Part shown: in pieces, positions 32,674-42,060 of the stretch
How the letters are laid out: each line of letters starts with the position of its first letter
How positions within the stretch are numbered: the first letter of the stretch is position 1
NCBI RefSeq assembly: GCF_019145475.1
Contig: NZ_JAHTKI010000006.1
Location: 186,001-250,000 of the forward strand
DNA from: Pseudomonas botevensis
Lineage (GTDB): Bacteria; Pseudomonadota; Gammaproteobacteria; Pseudomonadales; Pseudomonadaceae
Direction of reading: 5' to 3'
Length of the DNA: 64,000 nt
Notes under the pieces: generated by a model
Database searches by the model: none
What the model was told of the DNA's origin: nothing
What the model saw: the letters and a program-made list of their open reading frames with translations, nothing else
Program-made: the position numbers and the translations under genes

Positions 32674-33722
32674 TCCAACTCACTTCCTGTGTTCAGATCA
32701 CCGGCCAATTCGGCCTCAATCTCGGCAATGCTCGGCAGATTTCGGCCCAGGGTTTCGGGCAAGTCGCGCAGCAATTGGTATTCGGCAACGCCGATGGGTT
32801 TTTCGATGCCCGACAAAGCGTACTCGGCCACCAAGCGGTTTTGCTGTTTGCACAGCAGCAGGCCGATGGTGGGGTTGTCATCCTCAGCTTTAATCTGCGC
32901 ATCCACGGCCGCCAGATAGAAATTCAACTGGCCAGCGTGTTCGGGTTTGAAAGCCGTTGCTTTGAGCTCTACCACCACATAACACTTGAGGCGGGTGTGG
33001 TAGAACAGCAAATCAATGAAGAACTCATCACCGCCCACATCCAGGCGAAACTGGCGGCCGACGAAAGCAAAGCCTGCGCCTAGCTCCAGCAAGAAACGAG
33101 TGATATGACGGATCAGTCCATCTTCAATATCACGCTCGTGAGCATCGTCGCCCAAGCCAAGAAAGTCGAACAGGTAGGGATCTTTCAGGGTTTCGTGAGC
33201 CAACGCCGACTCTGCAGCCGGTAAACGTGCAACAAAGTTGGTGACTGCCGCGCCCTGACGTTGCTGCAAGCGGTTCTTGATATTCTGCTCCAGCGTGCTG
33301 CGTGACCAACCGAGCAAGACGGTTTGCTGCGCATACCACTCACGCTCGGCAGGGCTGGCCAGCTTGGTCAGTAGGGTTACCACATGGAACCAGGGCAATT
33401 GGGCAGCAGGCTGCTGCCCAAATAAACCATTAGGGCAATGCTGAGCAAAAAACGCCATGTACTTGAGGTTACGGCTGGAAAAACCACGGATATCGGGAAA
33501 GGCATCGGAAAGGTCGCGCGCCAGTCGCTCAATGACTTTCGCGCCCCAAGCGTTAACCTGCTGACGTTGCCTGATCTCCGCTCCGATTCGATGATACAGC
33601 TGCACCAACTCTGCGTTGACAGCCAGTGCAGCACGTTGCCGAGATTGAGCAATATCGACTTTAAGTTGAATCAGCCAGTCGACGTAGCCTTCGGGCAATG
33701 CGGAAATCGTTTCTTTAGTCAC
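32670..33722 (-). CDS. DUF1016 (YhcG-like) PDDEXK nuclease family protein
   Basis: 350 residues. The N-terminal DUF1016 domain ([21 protein letters not shown], then [15 protein letters not shown]) is followed by a C-terminal PD-(D/E)xK-type nuclease with [32 protein letters not shown] (Asp, then Glu-x-Lys). Members are frequent inside type I restriction operons; the exact role is unknown, possibly an accessory nuclease. It overlaps both neighbours by 4 bases. Confidence 0.88.
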   Translation of the reverse strand: MTKETISALPEGYVDWLIQLKVDIAQSRQRAALAVNAELVQLYHRIGAEIRQRQQVNAWGAKVIERLARDLSDAFPDIRGFSSRNLKYMAFFAQHCPNGLFGQQPAAQLPWFHVVTLLTKLASPAEREWYAQQTVLLGWSRSTLEQNIKNRLQQRQGAAVTNFVARLPAAESALAHETLKDPYLFDFLGLGDDAHERDIEDGLIRHITRFLLELGAGFAFVGRQFRLDVGGDEFFIDLLFYHTRLKCYVVVELKATAFKPEHAGQLNFYLAAVDAQIKAEDDNPTIGLLLCKQQNRLVAEYALSGIEKPIGVAEYQLLRDLPETLGRNLPSIAEIEAELAGDLNTGSELE

Positions 33723-34657
33723 TCACTCGCCTCCCACTCCTTGGCCGACACCTCACCGGTCTGGTGAAAACGACGTATACGGCCGATGAACTCGGCGAAG
33801 TCGATGTTCTCTTCAGTCAATCGATTGCACATATCCCAGTCGATTTCGCCACGTTCGCGAGCGGGGATCAGGATTTGGCTTTCTGCAGGATTCTCTACGT
33901 CGAGCTGCATTACGCCAATGCCGTGGGCCGAGGCGAGCATCCGTAACTCTTTGAGCGTGCCGTCTCCCTCGACGGTGCCAGCTACCAAGTAGCCGAAATG
34001 CGCCCAGGAGGAGTTGGACACGGCCTGGAAAAAGCTCTTGCGGGCATTCGAACGATTAAGCAGCAGTTTGACTTCGAAGGACCATAGCCGGGCACGACGT
34101 TCGCCTAGTACACGAACGCAATCACGCAGGTCTAGCGTCCAGTCAGCTGTCAGATTTTCCAGACCTACCAAATCGGGATGCAGCCATTCGTTGCCACCGC
34201 TGCCAGCACGGTTAGACGAACGTTTTTCGTTGATCCGCATGGCGTATACCCGCTGATCGTCCGTCAGCAGGTATTCGGCCAGCAATGGGTAAAGTGCGTG
34301 CTCACGCAACGGCGAGGGCTCAGGTAGGTCTGGCGTGGCGAGGGCTACCCCTTCAGCCGCCGCCACCTCAGCGTTGGCGTCCATTTCCGACCAGTAATAA
34401 TGACGAGGCCGGCCTTCGGTTGTTTTCAACTGAGGATGCATCTGCTGCCAGCGTGGGCGTGAACCAGAAATCTCCGCGACCAGTTGCTGTACCAAATCAC
34501 TGTCAGTCTGGATGTAACTGGCGCTGGCTGCTTTCTTGACTGCGCATTCCGCTGGGAACTGCTCGAAAACCCATTGAGCAAGTTCACGAGCGGTTTGCTG
34601 TGTATTTGGCAAGCTTTGCAGGCGGTCGACGACACGTTGACGGAGGTTAAGTGCCAT
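33719..34657 (-). CDS. HrgA/COG2958-like protein of the restriction operon
   Basis: 312 residues from MALNLRQRVVDRL, one base after the hsdS stop; the frame extends 12 codons upstream but would run into hsdS. The N terminus looks like a winged helix (TARELAQWVFEQFP). The C-terminal half has HPDLVGLENL and LWSFEVKLLLNRSNARKSFFQAVSNSSWAHFGYLVA, which has the Asp...Glu-x-Lys pattern of a PD-(D/E)xK core. Related proteins (HrgA) occur in or beside restriction loci. Nuclease activity is my inference. Confidence 0.75.
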   Translation of the reverse strand: MALNLRQRVVDRLQSLPNTQQTARELAQWVFEQFPAECAVKKAASASYIQTDSDLVQQLVAEISGSRPRWQQMHPQLKTTEGRPRHYYWSEMDANAEVAAAEGVALATPDLPEPSPLREHALYPLLAEYLLTDDQRVYAMRINEKRSSNRAGSGGNEWLHPDLVGLENLTADWTLDLRDCVRVLGERRARLWSFEVKLLLNRSNARKSFFQAVSNSSWAHFGYLVAGTVEGDGTLKELRMLASAHGIGVMQLDVENPAESQILIPARERGEIDWDMCNRLTEENIDFAEFIGRIRRFHQTGEVSAKEWEASE

Positions 34658-34658
34658 A

Positions 34659-35966
34659 TTAGAGAATCTCCGACAAAGTGGTTTCGATGTCATCTTCCAT
34701 TATCGGCAATCGCAACTTGCCGGAGATTAGCCGCGGTAGCAGAGTATCGCGGAGTTGAGTAAGGGTTTTAACCTGGTCTTGGTTGGCCGTAATTTTCTGC
34801 TGAATGCTGCTGACGATAGCTTCAAACGCATCCGCCACCTCTTTCGTGGGAATAACTACGGGGTACCTTCCAAGAACATCATTCTGAACACGCTGCCGCC
34901 CACTGGTGCCAGACATACTTTGCACTACGTACTCACGAAACGCAGAATGGCGAGCCAATAAATATCCGTGATAAACAGGTAACGGTGCTTTTGGGCGAAG
35001 GACTAAAAATTCAGTCGAGCCCCAACCGACTTGATCTAGTAACAAAAAATCGACGAACGCAGTTTTTCCATTTTCGAGACACGGGGTGATACGGGCGAGC
35101 AAAGTGTCACCGTTGATAAATTTGGCTCCAGAGCCGATCTCCCTCTCAACCACGTTGCTGACAACATGGCCTTGCGTACTGACATTTGCCATATCGAGAT
35201 AGGGTGCCACGCAACCCTTCTTGAGCTTTCGCGAAGGATTGATTTCATAAGCGTGCTCAAGCAGAAGTGTTCGCCATCCTACAGGCACTAGTCCCAACTC
35301 TGGCTCTTCAAAACTGTCGGGGAATAGCGCTGCGGTAGCAGCATCCATGCCTTCTGGCTCAAACCCTTCAGCCTTGGCACGCACTGGGTCGAAATCAACG
35401 AACCAGGATTTGAACAGCGCTTGAGCAATGGCCTCTAGGGTGGCGTTGGTTTCACCCAGTAGGGAAATACGATCGTCGAGTTTACGTAGCACATCAACCA
35501 TGGCACGCTGGGCAATAAGCGGAGGCAAGGGCACCTCTAGTGCTGCAATAGCCTTTCCGGTTAGATGCTTGATAGTTGTTCCTGTGAAATGTGGCTCGAG
35601 GTAACCAGTTCTTGCTGCGAGACAAAACCAATAGAACAGATAGTAGTTGTCTAAAGTCTCTTTTGATCTGATCCGATGGAGGGCTTTCTGAATCTTGATA
35701 CCCGGTGGGCCAGTCCATATTGCGCACCTCCCAGGTTCTCCTCCCTCACAAACGACTAAGTCGCCAGGCCGCAGGCTATAGCGCTCATCCTCGTGCGACT
35801 CAAATCTCATCTCCGCCAAACTTGAGATATCAAACTTGCCCCATCGAACATTGCTATTGCCAAGGTAGGGTTGAAACGCACCTTTATTTTTCTTTGCGTC
35901 CAGCATCTTGCCGAGCGAAGACACTACATGATCAGCAAGACGCACCAAGGGCCATTCAGAACTCAT
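34659..35966 (-). CDS. hsdS: type I specificity subunit HsdS
   Basis: 435 residues with two target-recognition domains separated by conserved coiled-coil helices (LIAQRAMVDVLRKLDDRISLLGETN in the middle; IQQKITANQDQVKTLTQLRDTLLPRLISGKL at the end). It sets the recognition sequence of the HsdMSR complex. It overlaps the end of hsdM by 11 bases. Confidence 0.93.
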   Translation of the reverse strand: MSSEWPLVRLADHVVSSLGKMLDAKKNKGAFQPYLGNSNVRWGKFDISSLAEMRFESHEDERYSLRPGDLVVCEGGEPGRCAIWTGPPGIKIQKALHRIRSKETLDNYYLFYWFCLAARTGYLEPHFTGTTIKHLTGKAIAALEVPLPPLIAQRAMVDVLRKLDDRISLLGETNATLEAIAQALFKSWFVDFDPVRAKAEGFEPEGMDAATAALFPDSFEEPELGLVPVGWRTLLLEHAYEINPSRKLKKGCVAPYLDMANVSTQGHVVSNVVEREIGSGAKFINGDTLLARITPCLENGKTAFVDFLLLDQVGWGSTEFLVLRPKAPLPVYHGYLLARHSAFREYVVQSMSGTSGRQRVQNDVLGRYPVVIPTKEVADAFEAIVSSIQQKITANQDQVKTLTQLRDTLLPRLISGKLRLPIMEDDIETTLSEIL

Positions 35967-37683
35967 AGCCCAATCCCCCCAGCTTCTGCCGGATTACCTG
36001 ATCGAGCTCCACGCCTTTGACCATCTGCTCCCTTAACAAGGCGGTGAGACTCTGCATCTTATCGGCAAAGGCTTCGTCGTCGTCCTCGACGGCTTCGGCA
36101 CCGACATAGCGGCCCGGAGTGAGAACATGGCCATGCTCCGCTATTTCAGCGATTGTCACGCTTCGGCAAAAGCCGGGGATATCTGCGTATTCCGCGATCT
36201 CCCCGCCAACATCCAACGGTACACCGCGCCAATTAGCAACGGTCTGGGCAATACGTTCGATATCGCCGTCGAGCAGCTCGATCTGTACCCGGCTAACGTT
36301 GCTACCGAGCTTGCGCGCATCGATAAACAGCACTTCGCCGGGGCGAGCGAGCTTCTGTTTGGTCAAGAACCACAGACACGCTGGAATCTGGGTATTGAAG
36401 AACAACTGGCCGGGCAGCGCTACCATCACTTCCACCACGTCGGCCTCGACCATAGATTTTCGAATGTCACCTTCGCCGTTCTGGCTGGAGCTCATCGAGC
36501 CGTTAGCCAAGACGATGCCAGCACGGCCGCTGGACTTGAGATGAAACAACATATGCTGCAGCCAGGCGTAGTTAGCATTGCCTTGCGGTGGTGTGCCGTA
36601 CGTCCAGCGCGGATCGCCTTCTAGGCTGCCATGCCACCAGTCACTGATATTGAACGGCGGATTAGCCAGAACAAAGTCGGCACGCAGGTCTGAATGTTGA
36701 TTACGAATAAAGGTATCAGCAGGCTCACGACCGAGGTTGAAGTCGATACCACGAATGGCCAAGTTCATCGCCGCCAGACGCCAGGTGGTCGGGTTGGACT
36801 CCTGGCCGTAGATGGAGACGTCGCCAAGTTTACCGCCGTGGGCCTCGATAAACTTTTCCGACTGTACAAACATACCGCCCGAGCCGCAGCAAGGGTCGTA
36901 GACCTTGCCGTGGTGTGGGTTGAGTACCGCCACCAGGGTGTTTACGATGCTAGCTGGGGTGTAGAACTGCCCGCCTTTCTTGCCTTCGGCACTGGCGAAT
37001 TGGCCGAGGAAATATTCATAGACCTGGCCGAGCAGATCGCGAGCCTGGTTGGCATCACCACCAAAACCAATAGTAGAGATCAAGTCGACCAGCTCACCCA
37101 GTTTACCGTCAGGTAGCTGGGCGCGAGCGTAGCGCTTATCGAGGATGTTTTTCAGGCTTGAGTTTTCTGCCTCGATGGCAGACAAGGCCTCATCGATACG
37201 TTTGCCGATATCTACCTGTTTCGCGGCAGCACGTATTGACTCCCAACGTGCCACTTCTGGAACCCAGAACACATTCACTTCTTTGTAGAAGTCGCGCTCC
37301 TCAAGCTCTTGAGCAAGTAATTCAGCATCGTCACTATCCAAATAATAGTCGTCGCTGGGATCAGCAAAACGACGTTCCAGCTCGACGCGGCGCCCAGCAA
37401 AGCTGTCAGATATGTATTTGAGGAAGATCAGGCCGAGAACGATGTGTTTGTACTCAGCGGCGTCCATGTTGGCGCGCATCTTGTCAGCAGTAGCCCACAG
37501 CGTTTTTTGCAGGTCCTGCAGGGTGTTACTGGTGGAGACGGCAGCCGTCTTACGGCCGGGTTTTTTCTTTACCGAATCAGGCTCTGGAGTGACAGGGCTT
37601 TCGCTCGACGAAAAACGAGCACGTGCCTGATTGAGCGCCTCTTCAGCAAGACTGCTGGGGGTGGCACCCTTTTGATCTGTCAT
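35956..37683 (-). CDS. hsdM: type I methylase subunit HsdM
   Basis: 575 residues. An N-terminal HsdM_N helical domain (LWATADKMRANMDAAEYKHIVLGLIFLKYISDSF) precedes SAM motif VYDPCCGSGGMF at 261-272 and catalytic NPPF at 341-344. The first 55 residues are a low-complexity Ser/Pro/Lys lead. It is first of the restriction operon. Confidence 0.95.
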   Translation of the reverse strand: MTDQKGATPSSLAEEALNQARARFSSSESPVTPEPDSVKKKPGRKTAAVSTSNTLQDLQKTLWATADKMRANMDAAEYKHIVLGLIFLKYISDSFAGRRVELERRFADPSDDYYLDSDDAELLAQELEERDFYKEVNVFWVPEVARWESIRAAAKQVDIGKRIDEALSAIEAENSSLKNILDKRYARAQLPDGKLGELVDLISTIGFGGDANQARDLLGQVYEYFLGQFASAEGKKGGQFYTPASIVNTLVAVLNPHHGKVYDPCCGSGGMFVQSEKFIEAHGGKLGDVSIYGQESNPTTWRLAAMNLAIRGIDFNLGREPADTFIRNQHSDLRADFVLANPPFNISDWWHGSLEGDPRWTYGTPPQGNANYAWLQHMLFHLKSSGRAGIVLANGSMSSSQNGEGDIRKSMVEADVVEVMVALPGQLFFNTQIPACLWFLTKQKLARPGEVLFIDARKLGSNVSRVQIELLDGDIERIAQTVANWRGVPLDVGGEIAEYADIPGFCRSVTIAEIAEHGHVLTPGRYVGAEAVEDDDEAFADKMQSLTALLREQMVKGVELDQVIRQKLGGLGYEF

Positions 37684-38019
37684 GGACTACTTCCTACATT
37701 TGACGCAGATGAGTTGCGTGTAAAAATTGAAAACCCGACCACCGAGGTTCAGGCGAAGATTGCCCGCATGATAACGGGTCACCACCCGTTTCGTCTGAGT
37801 TGTAACGACCAAGAGAACGCGTACCACCTTGCAAGGCAGGAATTACCCCGAGTCAGGGTCAGTCCAGCGAGCTTGCAAGGCCTCAAGAAAACCCGCCGCG
37901 GTCTAATCGGTATTCCAATTGGTATTCCAACCAAGAAAATCGAACTGATATTTACATTATTAATCGACAACCTACAGAATCAATTCAACTTACCCCGGCC
38001 AAACAAAACCCTGCCCCCT
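37684..38019. other. intergenic region with GGTATTCC repeats, candidate island right end
   Basis: About 335 bases without a supported gene. It must hold the hsdM promoter. GGTATTCCAA occurs twice in direct order at 37909-37932, resembling the GGTATCCC repeats beside the integrase (17 of 20 bases of the pair match). At 37984-38004 a stretch matches the ssrA 3' end at 15 of 21 positions. A weak hairpin (38010-38028) followed by a T-rich tract on the minus strand may end the Mrr transcript. A 63-codon frame reading VGIPIGIPI across the repeats is an artefact. Confidence 0.45.
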
Positions 38020-39033
38020 TCAAGCAGGCACATAAAAATAACTCAACGGCACCAACCGCTTTGTCTCCGGATCGGTCGCCGGGTAATGCGCCATCAACGT
38101 GCGTGCCAGCTCATCCAGCGTCCACATTGTCAGATGCACATTGGCTCGTTCCCCTTCATACAGCGCGTCCTTGGTGAATCCGCCAGTACTGACATACAGG
38201 CCTCGATCATCTTTGTGTCTACCACCCAAAAAGCTGCGAATCTCACTGCTTCCCATCCGAGCGCTTCGATGTTTGACCTCTACAACGATCCGTGGCGGTT
38301 CGAATCCGAAGCCGTCGGGCGAAGCAATGATGTCTTTACCCCGGTCAGCACCTGCTGGTGAAACAAGTGTCTTGTAGCCCATTGCTCGCAAGATTCCCGC
38401 AACCAGTTCCTGCATTTCATCCCATTCAAGGCTGTTGATCTGATCCTTGATCCGTTCGAAAGCAATCTCCTGAACTCCTTTCAACGGATCTTCAAGAGCT
38501 TCCGGTTCTTCAATCGAGTCTTTTGGCGCAAGGGATACGGTGTTGCCCGTAGCGAGAGCCAGCAACTCCTTCTGTGCATCTTCGGCAACATTGAATACAG
38601 TCAGGGTAGATCCCAGACTGTTTCTGCTTGCTCCAGTAAGTTTGTCTCGATCAACTTCGTTTGCGTACCACTCAACGGGTCTGGTCAGAGACATACCGTC
38701 ATCTGCCAGATCGGGACGGGGCTGGCACGCGCCAGTAAAGCGGCCCACCAAATAGGTGCGGTTTGCGGGGGAATACGTGACGACCGTATCGCCGATATTG
38801 ATTTCGTTAACGAAACGGAACACCTGCGAAGCACCTGATATGGCGGTCCCTTCCTTTATGCCTGGCTGAATCTCCTTATAAGCCTGAATCAACGCCTTCC
38901 GTGAAACACCGGGCTTCGCCGCAGGCGCTAGCTGAGCCCAACCGATGGCGGCGAGATTGCGATCTCTGAAGTCGTCATAAAGACGGCCGCCGTCACCTCG
39001 AATCATCCACATTGTTGGCATGTTGGTACTCAT
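38020..39033 (-). CDS. Mrr-like restriction endonuclease
   Basis: 337 residues from MSTNMPTMWMIRGDGG, start set by GGAAAG upstream; the longer frame runs into intergenic sequence. The N-terminal half (residues 5-130: MWMIRGDGGRLYDDFRDRNLAAIGW, then GDTVVTYSPANRTYLVGRF) looks like a PUA/EVE-type base-reading fold. The C-terminal half is an Mrr_cat domain with LVAGILRAMGYKTLVSPAGADRGKDI and VVEVKHR (Asp, then Glu-Val-Lys) and SSEIRSFLGG. It is probably a type IV enzyme cutting modified DNA. Confidence 0.85.
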   Translation of the reverse strand: MSTNMPTMWMIRGDGGRLYDDFRDRNLAAIGWAQLAPAAKPGVSRKALIQAYKEIQPGIKEGTAISGASQVFRFVNEINIGDTVVTYSPANRTYLVGRFTGACQPRPDLADDGMSLTRPVEWYANEVDRDKLTGASRNSLGSTLTVFNVAEDAQKELLALATGNTVSLAPKDSIEEPEALEDPLKGVQEIAFERIKDQINSLEWDEMQELVAGILRAMGYKTLVSPAGADRGKDIIASPDGFGFEPPRIVVEVKHRSARMGSSEIRSFLGGRHKDDRGLYVSTGGFTKDALYEGERANVHLTMWTLDELARTLMAHYPATDPETKRLVPLSYFYVPA

Positions 39034-39328
39034 TCTTTCCATGGAATAGGGAGAAGACTGTAGCAACGGCGGTCGCCTGTGTGAATGAGAAGCTCGATAC
39101 CGAACGCTGCATAGTTGAATGAGCCAACGGTGCGAGATTTCAGCGCGATGCCTTCCACACCAAGTCCTACACAATCTCCCCATCCTAGGACTTTTCCCTC
39201 AACCCACGTCGACTTCCATGAACTGGTGGCACTCGTTTCATGAAGTTACCCTGCTGCCTTCGCTGCACTTCGGTGAACGGCGCCGGCAAGCCGGGACCCA
39301 GGGATCACCAACCACATGGAGCTATGTC

Positions 39329-39709
39329 ATGAAGAAAGAAGACCCGAATCCTTTTGAGAGCGCGACGCTCTGTGAGTCGAAGACGCTGACGATTTCCGAG
39401 CGCTCCAATGTTGCCGAGCCTCGGGGCAATGGACGGCGGCGTGGTTTGCCGCTGGTGCCGGTGAATCAGATGTTCAGTGTTCGTCCTGACGCCGATCTGA
39501 TGACATTGCTGACTCATGCTTCGCAGAATCTGGCCTCGGTGAATGTGATGACTCTGGATATAGTTAATGATCCGCAGGGGCCACAGCGGGCGCGGGCGGT
39601 GGCAATTCATCAGTTGACGGGGCTGGCCGAGATGCTGGTCAGTTCGGCGTTGGGCAAGCTTGATCCGCTGCAATTACCGGCCGAAGAGAAGCCGTTCAGG
39701 TGCCATTGA
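39329..39709 (+). CDS. DUF6124/DUF3077-like Pseudomonas protein
   Basis: 126 residues from MKKEDPNPFES. The conserved C-terminal half (MFSVRPDADLMTLLTHASQNLASVNVMTLDI, then AIHQLTGLAEMLVSSALGKL) resembles the small helical DUF3077/DUF6124 family, widespread in Pseudomonas with no known function. It lies alone after the island region. The 295 bases upstream (39034-39328) show no other gene. Confidence 0.65.
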   Translation: MKKEDPNPFESATLCESKTLTISERSNVAEPRGNGRRRGLPLVPVNQMFSVRPDADLMTLLTHASQNLASVNVMTLDIVNDPQGPQRARAVAIHQLTGLAEMLVSSALGKLDPLQLPAEEKPFRCH

Positions 39710-39843
39710 GCCGCTTGGCGATCTTCAACCATTAGGTTGCGAGCCAGCGGTCCGCTGCCGGTCTGGCGACATGAACTTTTCTTCACTCCCCCCGCTTCGC
39801 CAAACCTGTAAAGTCTGCTCGCTCATTCAAGAAACTACGGTTC

Positions 39844-39871
39844 GCCCGCACTCTCCTGCGGGCTTTTTTTT
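39844..39871 (+). terminator. strong intrinsic terminator
   Basis: GCCCGCA/TGCGGGC around a 6-nt loop, followed by eight T. It is 134 bases after the stop at 39709, leaving room for a long 3' UTR or a small RNA. Confidence 0.9.
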
Positions 39872-39969
39872 GTCCGCCAAAAACACACGCCCCCACGAGA
39901 GGGATTCACGTTTGTGTTTTCTTCGCGACCGGGCAATCCTGTCGTTACCCCCACGACCCGGAGCACCCG

Positions 39970-40557
39970 ATGCCGCTGCTGACCCTGCCCTGCCAACGCC
40001 TCACGCTCGCGGTGCTGTCCCCGGATCAGGCTGCGCTGGAGAGCGATTTCTACCGGCGCAATCAGCGCCATCTCGCGCCGTGGTCGCCGATCCGTACCAC
40101 CGATTACTTCTCCACCGAACAGATCCGCCGACGCCTCGAAGTGCAGGCCAGTGCGTTCGAAGCCTCGCTGGCCGTGCATTTCGCGATACTGACCCTCGAC
40201 GGCCAGCAGATGATCGGCGCCTGCAATTTCAGCGGGATCATTCGCGGGGCGTTTCAGGCGTGTTATCTGGGGTATCACATCGACGAGACCCGGCAAGGCG
40301 AGGGGTTGATGCAGGAAGCGCTGGAAGCCGCCATCGCATACATGTTCGACACCCAGAACCTGCACCGGATCATGGCCAATTACATTCCCGGCAACGAGCG
40401 CAGCGCCCGTTTGCTCGAGCGCCTCGGGTTCGAACGGGAAGGTTATGCCAAGGCTTATCTGAACATCGCCGGGCGCTGGCAGGATCATGTGCTGACCGCG
40501 CTGGTCAATGCCGCCTTCGAGGCGCCGGAGCAGCGCTGGTCGCGTCGTCTCGCGTGA
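39970..40557 (+). CDS. RimJ-like GNAT N-acetyltransferase
   Basis: 195 residues. It has the GNAT fold of the RimJ/RimL group: QRLTLAVLSPDQA at the N terminus, the acetyl-CoA loop around ETRQGEGLMQEALEAAI, and the hallmark NLHRIMANYIPGNERSARLLERLGFEREG. The likely target is a protein N terminus (S5-like in E. coli RimJ) but this is not certain. Confidence 0.88.
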   Translation: MPLLTLPCQRLTLAVLSPDQAALESDFYRRNQRHLAPWSPIRTTDYFSTEQIRRRLEVQASAFEASLAVHFAILTLDGQQMIGACNFSGIIRGAFQACYLGYHIDETRQGEGLMQEALEAAIAYMFDTQNLHRIMANYIPGNERSARLLERLGFEREGYAKAYLNIAGRWQDHVLTALVNAAFEAPEQRWSRRLA

Positions 40558-40626
40558 CGTTCACAAATTGTTAAGGAATGGCCGCGTAAGCTGGGTTTCC
40601 CGCTCCCTTCCGGTTGCCTGAAACCT

Positions 40627-42060
40627 ATGTCGCGTTCCGCCTCTTCGCTGTTTCTGCTTGCCGCCCTGCTGTTTTTCTTCGCCTTGGGCAACCATCAGTT
40701 GCAAGGCTCCACCGAGGCCCGGGTCGCGGGCATCGCGATGGAGATGCATCTGGACAATGACTGGGTAACGCCGCGTCTGTTCGGCGAGCCGTTCCTGGAA
40801 AAACCGCCGCTGAGCCTGTGGCTGGATGCTGGCGCCATGCGCCTGTTCGGGGTGTCGCCATGGGCGGTGCGCCTGGCGTCGGCGGTAGCCGGGCTGCTTA
40901 GCGTGATGTTGCTGTATGGCATGCTGCGTCGTTTCGAGCGGCCGAAGGCCGTCGCCTGGACGGCGGGGATTCTGCTGGCGACCATGGCCAGCTACTGGAG
41001 CAACGTGCGCGGCGTCGGTGAAGATGCGTTGCTGGCGCTCGGGGTCAGCATGGCGTTGCTGGCCTTTTTCCAGTCTCAGCGCGCCTCGACGCCCGGCAGC
41101 AGTTTGCTGTTCATCGCCGGGATTGCCATCGCCACCCTGAGCAAAGGCGTCCTGGGCCTGGCGATGCCTGGCGTGGTGATTTTCGCTTACCTGCTGGCGG
41201 ACAACCTGCTCGACCGGCGTCTGAAGATCAGCGCCTGGTTGCGTCCTGGATGGTTGACCGTGGTTGGCCTGATCCCGCTGCTGATATGGCTCGCGGTGTT
41301 GTATCAGCGCGGTGGCATGCCGGCCGTCAGTGAGGTGTTGCTGACCAACAGCGTCGGACGTTTCAGTGGATCGTTCGTCGAGGCCGGGCATTACGAGCCC
41401 TTCTACTATTACCTCGCCAAACTGCCGCAAGCCTTTTTGCCGTGGAACATCCTCGTGTATCTGGGGCTGTGGCATTTTCGCAAGGAGCTGCGGGCCAATC
41501 GCTACCTGCTGTTTTTCAGCCTGTGGATCGTTGCGCAATTCGTCATGCTGACCCTGGCCTCAAGCAAGCGCACGGTGTACCTGATGTCGATGACCCCGGC
41601 GGCGGCCGTGATCGCGGCTGAGTATGCCAGGGTGCTGTTCGACAGATTGAAGGGGCGTGAAAACGGCTGGATCGGCTGGATCGCCCGCCATCGCCAGGCC
41701 CTGAGCATGAGCGTGCTGACGCTGGTGATCGGCAGTTACCTGGTTGCCGCTCAGTGGGCCTTGCCCCGTGCGGATCGCGAACTGTCGTTCCTGCCGCTGA
41801 CCACCGAGATTCAGACCCTGCAAACCAACGGCCATCAGGTGGCGCTGTTTCAGGCCAATGAACGAGTGGGCGGCGCCAGCGTGTTCTACACCCAAAGCGT
41901 GCTCAAGGGGCTGGATACCGATGCGCAGCTTCGGGACTTTCTCGGTGCCTCTTCGTTGAACGTGGCGGTGATGTCCGGAGATCAACCGCCAGTGGCGCCG
42001 CTGAAGGTGCTCAAGACAATGATGGTGGGGCGGCAGGCGTATTACTTTGTAGGCCTGTGA
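40627..42060 (+). CDS. ArnT-like glycosyltransferase (GT-C fold, PMT/GT39-83 type)
   Basis: 477-residue inner-membrane protein with about 11 hydrophobic segments. The first periplasmic loop has STEARVAGIAMEM (acidic catalytic pair region) and EKPPLSLWLDAGAMRLFG, typical of ArnT and related lipid-A or glycan-modifying GT-C enzymes. It is probably a lipid-linked sugar transferase acting at the periplasmic face. Its last 50 bases overlap the 3' end of the convergent PAP2 gene, which together with the Ais-like gene suggests a lipopolysaccharide-related role. Confidence 0.85.
   Translation: MSRSASSLFLLAALLFFFALGNHQLQGSTEARVAGIAMEMHLDNDWVTPRLFGEPFLEKPPLSLWLDAGAMRLFGVSPWAVRLASAVAGLLSVMLLYGMLRRFERPKAVAWTAGILLATMASYWSNVRGVGEDALLALGVSMALLAFFQSQRASTPGSSLLFIAGIAIATLSKGVLGLAMPGVVIFAYLLADNLLDRRLKISAWLRPGWLTVVGLIPLLIWLAVLYQRGGMPAVSEVLLTNSVGRFSGSFVEAGHYEPFYYYLAKLPQAFLPWNILVYLGLWHFRKELRANRYLLFFSLWIVAQFVMLTLASSKRTVYLMSMTPAAAVIAAEYARVLFDRLKGRENGWIGWIARHRQALSMSVLTLVIGSYLVAAQWALPRADRELSFLPLTTEIQTLQTNGHQVALFQANERVGGASVFYTQSVLKGLDTDAQLRDFLGASSLNVAVMSGDQPPVAPLKVLKTMMVGRQAYYFVGL

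Larger units (their letters stand above)
21760..38019. mobile_element. genomic island inserted at the ssrA 3' end (right edge uncertain)
   Basis: The left edge is the tmRNA CCA. The contents are a P4-type integrase (frameshifted), a candidate replication module, a second tyrosine recombinase, and three DNA modification/restriction systems. Codon use and GC change here, most clearly in the AT-rich 27000-29500 part. No clean direct repeat of the ssrA 3' end was found at the right. The best hint is a pair of GGTATTCCAA repeats at 37909-37932 that resemble the GGTATCCC repeats beside the integrase, and a weak 15/21 match to the ssrA end at 37984-38004. The edge could also lie near 39300. Confidence 0.7.

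Noticed and set aside
37779..37970. 63-codon minus-strand frame with VGIPIGIPI
   Set aside because: It is only the translation of the GGTATTCC repeats; no ribosome site or family.
39782..39803. TTCACTCCCCCCGCTTCGCC, similar to the ssrA 3' end
   Set aside because: It needs two gaps and several mismatches to align. No arm-type repeats lie beside it, so it is weaker than the candidate at 37984-38004.
40709..40717. GGCTCCACC, matching the end of ssrA, taken as a possible attR
   Set aside because: It lies inside the glycosyltransferase coding sequence and the flanks do not match the T arm of ssrA.
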